A DNA stretch of 64,000 nucleotides from Thermogemmatispora tikiterensis (GTDB taxonomy: Bacteria > Chloroflexota > Ktedonobacteria > Ktedonobacterales > Ktedonobacteraceae), in contig NZ_MCIF01000002.1 of the NCBI RefSeq assembly GCF_003268475.1, forward strand, positions 5,648,100 through 5,712,099, read 5' to 3'. This document shows positions 34,108-42,324 of the stretch, piece by piece (the stretch's first letter is position 1; each line of letters opens with the position of its first letter). The notes under the pieces were generated by a model that was not told the origin of the DNA, ran no database searches, and saw only the letters and a list, made by a program, of their open reading frames with translations. The position numbers and the translations under genes are program-made.

Positions 34108-36858
34108 TCAATGTAAGGCCCCGAAGAGGCGGATCATAGCGAAGGTAGAGGCGCCAGTGGTTTCATCCTGGCGGACCTGTAGCATCACCAGGGCCTTATC
34201 ACTTGGGTTCCCTAGCGAATCGAAACTGATGCGCCCGCTGGCGCCATCGAAGGCTGGCAGGGGACCGTTCCCAAGGGCATCGAGCATGGCGCGCACATTG
34301 GCGCCAGTGAGCGAATCCTTGACATAGGAGGCCGCACGAGCAATCACACGCACCGCGTCGTAGGTCATGATCGCGTTCTGATCGGGGGGCGGTGCGTTAT
34401 TGGCGCTCTCCTTCTGGTTCTGGAAGATTCCAGCCCAGTCAGTAAAGAGCGTCGGCTGCTCCAGGGAGGGCACAGTATTCCACTCGCTTGGATCGGCATA
34501 GGCCAGTACATAAATCCGCTGCATATCTTCGGGGAAAGAGCGTGCCAGCAAGGCGTCCTCGCTGTCCCCTTCGCCCAGGAGCAAGCGAGTAGCGACCGCC
34601 GGACCGGCCAGGACCTTCAAGTTGGCCAGCGCTGTATTAGCGGGCTGGGCGCGTGACAGGAGACCGATCTCATGGGCCAGACGTACCGCATCGACGTCGG
34701 TGCCGGCCAGGAAGATCACGTCGGCCTGGTGGGCCAGCGCATCGGCGATTGCCGTGCTATAGCCCTCCACCGGCGTCGTCTGAGTGACGAAGGTGTCTCG
34801 CGCGCTATCGATCACATGACCATTCAGTACCTGGACCCGAGCCTCGAAAGCATTAGCCAGCGCCGTACTGGCTGCATCTGTTGGCGAGCGCATCACCAGG
34901 ATCGCGTTGGCGTGCAACTGCTGCAGCGCAAACTCGGCGAGGGCGTCGCCCTGGACATTGTAGGGAGGACTGATGCGGAAGAAATACGGATTGCCCACCA
35001 GATTCACGTCGGGCGCCAATTGGGAGACCAGCGGCAGATGGGCCGAAGCGATCAGATCGCGCACGGCCTGAGTCTGGCTGCTGGAGGGCCAGCCGACCAC
35101 CCCGATGATATGATCCAGGTTATCCGCCTGCGTCACGCGATTGACGATATCGCGTGCCACTTCGGTCACACTGGCCTTATCGGGAGGTGAGCCAGCGATC
35201 AGGATACGCAGCTGATAATTATGAGGCAGCCAGGCGAACTCATTGATCTCGTATTGAGCCACATAGATGCCCTGGAGCATAGAGCGTGTGGCCGCCAGGG
35301 ATTGTGGATCGTTGGGGTTGAAGCTCAGGCCCACCACGATAGTCACGAACGGCTGGCCATTCTGCTCGATCAGCAGATTCTGGCTGTAGATCAGCGCCTC
35401 CGCGTCGGTCGGATCGAGCGCGATGGCGGAGCTGAGGGCGCTGGCCGCCGTATCTAGATCACCCGTCTGCAGGGCGCGAGCGGCGGCCTGTTTTTGTTCG
35501 ACATCCTTGCGCCCGGCGTAGGAGTCCAGCACGAAGCGTCCGTCGCTGACAGCGATGCCGCGTGTCTGCCAGCTCTGCTGTTCATGGTTCAGCTCCTGCT
35601 GCCAGGCAGCGGCGGCCTGGCGAGCCTGCTGAGCCGTGGCGGTCTGCTGAGCCAGGGAGGTAGCGGTCGCCGCGGGATTGGGGACCCCTGCTGACTGCGG
35701 AGCCCGCTGGGCGGCCACGATAATGCCTCCCACCAATAAAGCAAAGACCAGGAGCATGACCGCGGCGAAGGTTAAGGTAGAGCGACGCGTACCAGAGCGA
35801 CGTCGGGGCCGAGCGCGGCCTGGTGGTAGCGCCTCGGTCGAAGGCGAGAGTAGAGCCTCCTGGCCTCCTCGTTGTGGCGAAGCGGCTGCAATGGCTGCCA
35901 GTTCCTGCAGCATCTGGGCCGGGCGCAGATAGCGCTGAGCAGCGGCCACGCGCAGGCCACGCGCCAGAACAGCCTCCATGCGAGCTGACACCCGGGGGTT
36001 CAGCCGGCGGATTGGCGGATAGAAAAAGGCCATGTGCTGGCGCGGATCGTAGGTCGTCAGGGCATAGTAGAGTGTGGCCGCAACCCCATAGAGATCGGTG
36101 CGGGTATCGGTCACACCGTGGAACTGCTCGGGGGCGAAAAAGCCGGCGATGGCTTTGCCCTGCATCTCTGGGGGGAGACGGGGAGGAAAGAGTGGCATCA
36201 GAATCAAAGAGACCTGATGGCCATCCGGGCTGATGATCACCGTCTCCGGGCTGATAGCTCCGTGGACCAAAGGCGGTTCCTGCGAGGCCAGCACCTGGAC
36301 CAACTCGCAAAGCTGTCGCCCGTACTCAGCAACCAGACGTTCGGGCAATGGCTCCTCCTGCTGCTCGACGAGCTGGGCCAGGCTCTGTCCATCAGGATGC
36401 TGAAGCACAATGTAGTAGCAGCCGCGCTCGCTGAACATGTCAATCAGGTGAGGGAAGCCGCGGTGCTGGCCCAGCTCAGCCAGACGCTGCGCGGTCATGC
36501 GTAACTCTTGCTCCAGCCGGGCAGCCTTCTCGGCGGTGGGGATCACCTCGCGAATCAGCACCAGTCGGCTCACCGACTGCGCATCCCTGGCCAGCCATGC
36601 CTTTCCCTGATCATACTGGCTACGCGGGAGGGGCAGCTCCTCGACAATACGATAGCGCCCCTCGCGTAGAACATCGCCGCGTAGCACCGGGCGCGTGGCA
36701 ACCAGACTGAGCGGCCTCGACACCGTGGTGACCAGCTCGCGGCTTTCCTGACCTAACGATAGCGGGCGGCTCCCTCTGTCGGGCAGGCGGCCATAACCAC
36801 AGCGTGGACACCCCCCATTCAGCGGTTCCCCTTCAAAGTGGCATTGAGGACAGCGCAT
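34108..36858 (-). CDS. Zinc-ribbon / pseudokinase / transmembrane / periplasmic-binding fusion receptor
   Basis: A 916-residue protein. It opens with a zinc ribbon (C3, C6, C17, C20). Residues 65-320 have the protein-kinase fold, but key residues are lost: HRD is replaced by HGA (199-201), no DFG motif is present, and the beta3 lysine position appears to be arginine (R103). The APE region (FFAPEQF) and later helices are kept, so this is a pseudokinase. A transmembrane helix (362-384) leads outside to a repeat-containing linker (AARALQTGDLDTAASALSSAIALDPTDAEAL) and, from about 505, a type I periplasmic-binding (Leu/Ile/Val-like) domain. ATG 36858 has GGAAGG upstream. No ABC transporter genes are adjacent, so it probably senses rather than transports. 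Confidence 0.85.
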   Translation of the reverse strand: MRCPQCHFEGEPLNGGCPRCGYGRLPDRGSRPLSLGQESRELVTTVSRPLSLVATRPVLRGDVLREGRYRIVEELPLPRSQYDQGKAWLARDAQSVSRLVLIREVIPTAEKAARLEQELRMTAQRLAELGQHRGFPHLIDMFSERGCYYIVLQHPDGQSLAQLVEQQEEPLPERLVAEYGRQLCELVQVLASQEPPLVHGAISPETVIISPDGHQVSLILMPLFPPRLPPEMQGKAIAGFFAPEQFHGVTDTRTDLYGVAATLYYALTTYDPRQHMAFFYPPIRRLNPRVSARMEAVLARGLRVAAAQRYLRPAQMLQELAAIAAASPQRGGQEALLSPSTEALPPGRARPRRRSGTRRSTLTFAAVMLLVFALLVGGIIVAAQRAPQSAGVPNPAATATSLAQQTATAQQARQAAAAWQQELNHEQQSWQTRGIAVSDGRFVLDSYAGRKDVEQKQAAARALQTGDLDTAASALSSAIALDPTDAEALIYSQNLLIEQNGQPFVTIVVGLSFNPNDPQSLAATRSMLQGIYVAQYEINEFAWLPHNYQLRILIAGSPPDKASVTEVARDIVNRVTQADNLDHIIGVVGWPSSSQTQAVRDLIASAHLPLVSQLAPDVNLVGNPYFFRISPPYNVQGDALAEFALQQLHANAILVMRSPTDAASTALANAFEARVQVLNGHVIDSARDTFVTQTTPVEGYSTAIADALAHQADVIFLAGTDVDAVRLAHEIGLLSRAQPANTALANLKVLAGPAVATRLLLGEGDSEDALLARSFPEDMQRIYVLAYADPSEWNTVPSLEQPTLFTDWAGIFQNQKESANNAPPPDQNAIMTYDAVRVIARAASYVKDSLTGANVRAMLDALGNGPLPAFDGASGRISFDSLGNPSDKALVMLQVRQDETTGASTFAMIRLFGALH

Positions 36859-37617
36859 AGGTCTTCCTTCCAACTAAGGTCTGTTGACAGACGCACAGTT
36901 GTTCCTTCGTGTGCGCTTGGGAATGGACTGCATTGCATACACAAGACAAGCGGACGGAGCTGGCACCCTGTCCTTCGCTCGCTTCTCTCTGGCTTGCCTG
37001 CCTATGCCTGAACAGACATCTCTTTTCTCTCATGCCGCAGGTAGACGGAGCAGTCACTAGCAATACCACCCTCTTCAGGTGCTGCGCTTGTGCCCTGCTT
37101 GCTGGCTCACTCGACTGCCAGGTAGGCAGAACGAGGCTAAACACCCTGGTGGTCCTGCCCACCCCTTGGGCGGGACTGGCCGCTTGTCTTATGTACGCCT
37201 GGTCTGGCTACGCTTCTGCTCTTGTCTGTCTTGCTCTGTCTCCAGAGGATATCGTGCTCAGGCTTATCCTGTCAAAATGGTAAACCCAAGGCCCTACCTT
37301 CTTCATGAGATAGGAGAAAATGGCCATCGCTTTGCTGGTTGAAACAAGGGAGCGGTTTATGGTACCATTCTCTCTGGCAGAGAAAGGACTCTCCCCTTCT
37401 TGTGCCTGTCCGGGGATTGCGTCATGGCATTCCCGGCGGGGACCACGTCAGAGCAAGCGTGGAAGGATGCCGCCAGGCATGCCGCTCGCTCGGCTCGGCC
37501 CAGGCCATCGATCGAGCACGACACGCGAGGGAACCAGGGGTGCCATTTCTGGCGTGGTTATAGTGGATATAGAGGTTGTTCCTCCAGGGGTTGTTGAGTT
37601 TAGTCTAAGGAGCTGTC
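36859..37617. other. Divergent intergenic region
   Basis: No gene supported in 759 bases. A short palindrome, GTCTGT-TG-ACAGAC (36879-36892), lies 20 nt upstream of the receptor start and could be an operator. AAGGAG at 37605-37610 serves the plus-strand gene. Confidence 0.4.
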
Positions 37618-38079
37618 ATGAGTGAGCTGATTCTCTCTGCTATGCTCCCCCGGCGGCAGGGACCTGTCGTAGAGCTAAGCGCCGAAGAGCGCGCGACCTT
37701 GATCACCATCCTTGATCTCCTCATTCCGGCAGATGGTGACTTTCCCCCGCCCTCCAGTCTCCATTTGATTGATGAGTTCCTGCGTTACCTCCGTGCTGAG
37801 GCATTCCGTTACCCATCGCTCTCTCTGAGTCTGCCCCGTTTGCGCGCTGTGTTGCGCGACCTCAATCTCGCCGCCGACGGCAACTTCTGCAAAGCCAGCC
37901 CCGAGCTTCAGCAAACGATTCTCTGGCAGCTGGAGCAACGTGATCCGGCCTTTTTCCAGGCTCTGTGGACCCTGGCTAATCACAGCTACTATGCCCGCCT
38001 CGCCATGCGAGGCCGTGCCAGTGCCCCGGCCCCTCTCTCGGCCCCTGCCTCGGCGCCAGCGCCAGCGGCAGAGCGCTGA
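37618..38079 (+). CDS. Gluconate 2-dehydrogenase subunit 3-like protein
   Basis: A 153-residue protein. Its core (about 20-130) resembles the small subunit 3 of membrane gluconate 2-dehydrogenases: an early LLIPADGDFPPPSSLHLIDEFL and a late ELQQTILWQLEQRDPAFFQALWTLANHSYYA. These subunits normally accompany a GMC-type flavin oxidoreductase and often carry a Tat signal. Neither a GMC gene nor a signal peptide is present here. The last ~25 residues are an alanine/proline/serine repeat. AAGGAG lies 7 nt before the ATG. The assignment is tentative. Confidence 0.55.
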   Translation: MSELILSAMLPRRQGPVVELSAEERATLITILDLLIPADGDFPPPSSLHLIDEFLRYLRAEAFRYPSLSLSLPRLRAVLRDLNLAADGNFCKASPELQQTILWQLEQRDPAFFQALWTLANHSYYARLAMRGRASAPAPLSAPASAPAPAAER

Positions 38080-38583
38080 GCAAGAGACCCCAGGGCCATC
38101 TATCGGGCTTCTCATCTCTTGTTCGCCAGCCTGACTGACTGACTGACTGACTGACCTTGCCACTCGCCCTTGCCCTTCTCCTCAAGAGCAGGCCTGGTGG
38201 GTGCGAGCGAGCCTGGAGATGAGCGCAGATAGTGTGGCCGGTAGAGGAAGGAATGTTTGGAACGTCGGTGGCGGGCCCGGCAGAGGACGTCTCTTCTCAT
38301 GGCCTGGTTCCTCCCTGCGCTGGCGCAAGGACCAGCGGGACAGCTTCGGCACGGGCCACGCCCCTCCATCGCTGCCTGATTCCCACGAGGGATCAACTAC
38401 TACGCCCAGGGCCTTCTGTCATGCCCGATCGATCGCCTCAGATCTCTGTAGCCTCTGCCCCTGACCTCCGAACGAAGGACTCCAATGAGCCTGGCTACTG
38501 TTAGACGATTTCCACGGGCCTCCCGCTCTTTTCGGCCAGCGCTGCATCTCTTCCGAAGCCGCCGAGGCCGGGTCAGGCGTTGC
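38080..38583. other. Gene-free stretch with a CTGA repeat
   Basis: No coding signal. It contains six tandem CTGA units (38131-38154) between two convergent genes. Confidence 0.5.
38131..38154. repeat. Tandem tetranucleotide repeat (CTGA)6
   Basis: Six perfect CTGA units. A shorter run of four occurs at 52990-53005, and scattered copies are seen at the left edge of the window. Confidence 0.9.
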
Positions 38584-39612
38584 TCATGGAGTGCGCTGTC
38601 GCAGGCGTTCCAGCTCTGCGGCGTCGGGGACGGCGGCGCTTCCTGTTAAGGCGGTCGTTGCCAGACTGCCGCAGATGGTGCCGCAGCGCAGGGCCTCGGG
38701 CAGCGAGTAACCGTGGAGCAGAGCATAGATAAAGCCGGCATCAAAGGCATCCCCTGCCCCGGTCGGATCAATCACCTCGCTTACTGGCCAGGCCGGGCAG
38801 TGCCATAGCTGCTCTCCCCGGCAAGCGAGTGCGCCCTCGGCCCCTAACTTGATCACCACCAGCGGGGCCAGTTGAGCCAGCTGGCGGGCGGCGGTCTCGG
38901 GATCGCGCGCCCCAGTCAAAGCCTCCGCCTCCAGACGATTGGGGAGAAAGACCGTGCACCGTCGAAGCACCTCCGGCACTCGCTGGTCGCCTAGCAGCCT
39001 GGGATGCCAGCCGGTGTCAAGGAAAACCTCGATCCGCTGCTCGGCAAACAGCTCCAGGGCAGGCCCCAGGGCTGGATGCAGATGGAGAAAGACGGCCCGC
39101 CAGCGATAGCGCTGAAGCAGTGCGCGCAGCTCGGGGAGCGAGAGCGGGGGCAGCAGCTCCGTTGCCAGTGCTGGGGCCTCCTCTCGACTGGCAGACCCGG
39201 CTGAGGCGGCGCTTGGAGAGAGAGAGGCAGCCGCCGAGCTGGAAGGGGCAGGGCGCTCAACGTAGGAAACGAAGCCACGCTCGTCGCCGTGGACCAGCGC
39301 CACGCTCAAGGCGGCAATGCGCTGCTCGCGCTGCCGCACCAGATCGCTGCAGATGCCGGCTCGTCTGATCTCTTCGAGCAGGTAGCGACTCAAACAGTCG
39401 TTTCCCAGCTCGCCGAGCAGGGCCACCCGCAGGCCAAGACGGCTCAACGCCGCTGCCGTGTTAAAGACCGCTCCTGCACCGATCGCGAAGCGTGTCGCGT
39501 AGATCTCCTTTCCGGGCGCCGGCCAGTGAGGAAGGCCGCTGAAGATGAGATCTACGCACGGATTACCGATTACCAGCACATCAAAGTCGTTGCATTCCAC
39601 TGCCAGAGACAC
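38584..39612 (-). CDS. PfkB-family carbohydrate kinase
   Basis: A 342-residue kinase of the ribokinase/PfkB family that phosphorylates a sugar or nucleoside with ATP. The first signature is seen near IGAGAVFNTAAALSRLGLRVALLGELGND and the second as IDPTGAGDAFDAGFIYALLHG, whose GAGD aspartate is the catalytic base. An alanine/serine-rich insert of about 30 residues (about 128-157) interrupts the lid region. The substrate cannot be read. The start is GTG with GGAATAGG upstream. It has no close operon partner. Confidence 0.9.
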   Translation of the reverse strand: MSLAVECNDFDVLVIGNPCVDLIFSGLPHWPAPGKEIYATRFAIGAGAVFNTAAALSRLGLRVALLGELGNDCLSRYLLEEIRRAGICSDLVRQREQRIAALSVALVHGDERGFVSYVERPAPSSSAAASLSPSAASAGSASREEAPALATELLPPLSLPELRALLQRYRWRAVFLHLHPALGPALELFAEQRIEVFLDTGWHPRLLGDQRVPEVLRRCTVFLPNRLEAEALTGARDPETAARQLAQLAPLVVIKLGAEGALACRGEQLWHCPAWPVSEVIDPTGAGDAFDAGFIYALLHGYSLPEALRCGTICGSLATTALTGSAAVPDAAELERLRQRTP

Positions 39613-40131
39613 CTATTCCATACCCGCCTATGCTCGTGATCCACCCGCTACCTGCTCGCCACTGGCTCTGGCTGACGGCTCAGACCAGGCGAACACAGGC
39701 AGATGGTCCGCAGCGTAGGCGCCGGATCAGGCTGTCGAGCCACTGCATGAGAGCTGCAAGCGCCGGACAGATCAGCCTGCTGACCGTATGCTAGGCCAGA
39801 GGCCTGGTGCTGTCAAGAGGAGATCAGACGGTGCTATGGGGGGAGAGGGCTGGCGGTCCATCCAAACGAGTTGGAAAGCACGAGAGGGAGGCACCGCAGC
39901 CTGGGGCACCACAGCCTGGGCCAGCCCGGCGAGCCTTCCCGCAGCGCGTGAAGCAACAGCGCCAGGCAGGTCAGGCGTTGATCCCCAGAAGGGGCAAAGC
40001 AGACGCCGAGAGCACGGGGGAGAACCATGACTGAGCTATGCCTGGGCCTGGCCTCTCATTCCTTGCTTGGCTTCAATCCGCTAGACAAAGCTTGTTTGTT
40101 GATTGCTCATTTTTACCGTCGATAGAGCGTC
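39613..40131. other. Gene-free stretch upstream of the PfkB gene
   Basis: 519 bases with no convincing frame and no strong hairpin. It presumably contains the minus-strand PfkB promoter. Confidence 0.4.
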
Positions 40132-40410
40132 TCAGGGAGGGGGATGAGGTGGCTCCTCTTCCGTTTCCTGTTCCTGGCCCGCCGTCAGGTTGCCCGGCAT
40201 TCGTCCATGCTTGACCACGAAGCCGTGTGGATAGGGACGGAGATCGATCAGGTTCACCTTTTGGCCGAAGCGTGTCAGCAGTTGTCGGCACTGCTCTTCT
40301 GCCTCAGCGCGCGAAGAAGCGTAGATGGGTTCCAAATGGTGATACTGGCTATCGCCAAGCGTGTATTCCACTATCCAGAGGATTTTCTGCGGCGTTGACT
40401 GGTCAGTCAT
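40132..40410 (-). CDS. Small conserved-looking protein of unknown function
   Basis: A 92-residue protein. It has a regular alpha/beta-like pattern (ILWIVEYTLGDSQYHHLEPIY, SRAEAEEQCRQLLTRF, VNLIDLRPYPHGFVVKHG), followed by an acidic, proline-rich tail. I do not recognise a family. The frame is open to 40611, but ATG 40410 with AGGGTGG upstream is the likelier start. It lies 157 nt downstream of the ASKHA-like gene on the same strand. Confidence 0.5.
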   Translation of the reverse strand: MTDQSTPQKILWIVEYTLGDSQYHHLEPIYASSRAEAEEQCRQLLTRFGQKVNLIDLRPYPHGFVVKHGRMPGNLTAGQEQETEEEPPHPPP

Positions 40411-40567
40411 AGCAGCGTGCCACCCTTTCGGCAGAAGTTGTGCAGATTGACCACCCCAAGGTCCCGCACCTGGGCGAACGGCAGGCCGTGGTTCTTCCTG
40501 GCTGCCTCTAATATGACGAATGCCGCGCGGAAGGATCAAACGATACCGTCGATTTTTTACTGAACTA

Positions 40568-41515
40568 CTAAAAAACAGGGACGGATCTCCAAAGTTGCAG
40601 ATGCTGCACAACCTCTGCAGCCAGGCTGCGGGGATGTTGGAGGCCGGAGGCGATCAAAGCGGCGCCCAGAGCGGCCTCGAAGCCGTGGGGTTCGTGGGGA
40701 GCATAGGGGAAATAGTAGAGCTGATAGACCTCACCAAGGCGGGTGGCCAGCGTCTCACTGCGCCGGCCACTGATCACCACCTCATCCAGGTGATGGATGG
40801 CCAGCAAGCCGGCCAGATCGCGCAGCAGTCCCTCCCAATATGCCTGCTCGAAGAGGCCCTCTGTCGGCGCCGTGGCCAGAGGCAGCAGAGGCAAGGTAAG
40901 ATCCTGTGGTGTCCCGTGGACACCATTAGTCAGATAGCCATCCTCAACCACCAGTATCTTCCAGGAAGCGCTGTGTGCCTCCAGCACCAGAAAGCGCATC
41001 TCCGGCCAGCTGGCCTCACGCTGGCGCAGGCGATAAAGTAGCGTGACCACGTGACAAACCGCTGCTGGGCTACTGGGCAGGCGCTCCAGCAGCAGGCGAT
41101 AAGCTGGTACCGTGGGCAGGTGGGCCAGGCTGGGGAGCACATAGCTATGGAGATTCAGGCTGCGCAGCGTCTCCACGAAGCTCGTCAATACCAGCGGGGG
41201 ACCCTCCTGCGCTGGCGGCAGAGCCTCGCTCACGGTGCTGGCTGCTGGCGTGCTTGGGGGAAAGAGCGGCTCATCGTAGCCTGCCGTCAAAGCGTTGACC
41301 TGCTCAGACACCAGGCGATCGAGCCGCTCAAGGGGCAGACCATTGCCCGCCGCCAGCGTAATCACCGGTTCAGGGAAGAGGGCACAGAGGCGAGTCAGGC
41401 TGGCCAGCAGCTCGGCGGGCGACGCGAAACAGTGGTATTCCGGCGGCTGGGCCTCATCCAGCAAACAGAGCTTCCAGCTTCTGCGACCGTAGTCGATGCC
41501 AATGCTCAGGCTCAT
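40568..41515 (-). CDS. ASKHA-fold protein, possibly DUF1464-like
   Basis: A 315-residue protein. The start IGIDYGRRSWKLCLLDE is the phosphate-1 loop of an actin/hexokinase/Hsp70 (ASKHA) ATPase, and LDEVVISGRRSETLATRLGE and GFEAALGAALIASGL near the end match the later loops. The closest family I recall is DUF1464, which is described as butyrate-kinase related. The middle contains a proline/serine-rich insert (about 95-115). The substrate is unknown. ATG 41515 is preferred to the upstream frame start. Confidence 0.5.
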   Translation of the reverse strand: MSLSIGIDYGRRSWKLCLLDEAQPPEYHCFASPAELLASLTRLCALFPEPVITLAAGNGLPLERLDRLVSEQVNALTAGYDEPLFPPSTPAASTVSEALPPAQEGPPLVLTSFVETLRSLNLHSYVLPSLAHLPTVPAYRLLLERLPSSPAAVCHVVTLLYRLRQREASWPEMRFLVLEAHSASWKILVVEDGYLTNGVHGTPQDLTLPLLPLATAPTEGLFEQAYWEGLLRDLAGLLAIHHLDEVVISGRRSETLATRLGEVYQLYYFPYAPHEPHGFEAALGAALIASGLQHPRSLAAEVVQHLQLWRSVPVF

Positions 41516-42324
41516 AGTCAGTCTACTCCCACGTCCCACTCCGCCAAAGAGCGGCGCATGGACAGGCGTACTCCGTATTTGTCCTCGCTTGACCCTCTTT
41601 CTGCTCCACCACCCACGGCTCAGTTTGGCCTTTGCCTGAAATTATAGCATGCCGCTAGGCCCTCGTGCATCCTCTGCGGGCCGTCCGTCTCTGGGCCACT
41701 GGCAAGAGTGGGGCACAGTGGGCCAAAGCCAACAGAGGAAGCAAGCGTCAACGCGGGCAGGAAGCGGTTCCCGAGAGGGACAGGAGTTTTCGCCCGTGCT
41801 CTTCAGCCCCTTGACAGATATTCTTAGTGATGGGACAATAAGAGCATAAGATACTAGCAGACGAGCACCATGAACGTGAAGCCGGCAGGCCGCCGGAGTC
41901 AGGGCCTGGCTTGGGCTGTTGGACCCTGGCCACCATCGTCTCGCCTTCTCAGACGCTTACCTGCCGGCACAGGTGGCGAGCCGAGCAAGGTAGAGAAGTG
42001 AGCCAGCGGCTGGCTTGTACCTGAGCCTGTGGAGGCTGGCGAGGCTAGTGCTTGTGCCACCAGTGGCAGGATGCTGAGGTCAGGGTCTGCAGTAGGTGGA
42101 CGGATGCCGCTCTGTGCCGGGGCCCAGCCAGCGCTCGTACCCGTGCGCCTGTCCGTCGCGCGGCTCCACGAAGGCTGGTCGCCGCGAAACTGCCTTTCCC
42201 CTCTGCTTGCTCGTCTTCCCAGCCTGCAGCCCCTGTCTGCGAGGAAGCAGAGCGGTCGTTCTCAGCGTGACAACAGACGACCAGGTTCTGTCAGTCAGTC
42301 TGGAAATAATGCGAGGTCGTATGC
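41516..42324. other. Divergent intergenic region with a long leader
   Basis: No gene supported over 809 bases. A near-consensus promoter at 41811-41839 would give the histidine-kinase gene a leader of about 480 nt. A 40-odd-codon upstream frame starting at ATG 41870 lies in that leader but shows no coding evidence. Confidence 0.45.
41811..41839 (+). promoter_or_regulatory. Predicted sigma-A promoter upstream of the histidine kinase
   Basis: TTGACA at 41811-41816 and GACAAT at 41834-41839, spacer 17 nt. It is far (about 480 nt) from the start codon. Confidence 0.5.

Noticed and set aside
33098..34327. 409-codon plus-strand frame opposite threonine aldolase
   Set aside because: It spans a well-supported minus-strand gene and the terminator beyond it; no motif is seen.
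38131..38154. CRISPR-like repeat
   Set aside because: A simple 4-bp tandem repeat with no spacers and no cas genes.
41870..42009. Short frame in the histidine-kinase leader
   Set aside because: No Shine-Dalgarno or recognisable motif; arginine/proline-rich as expected from random GC-rich DNA.
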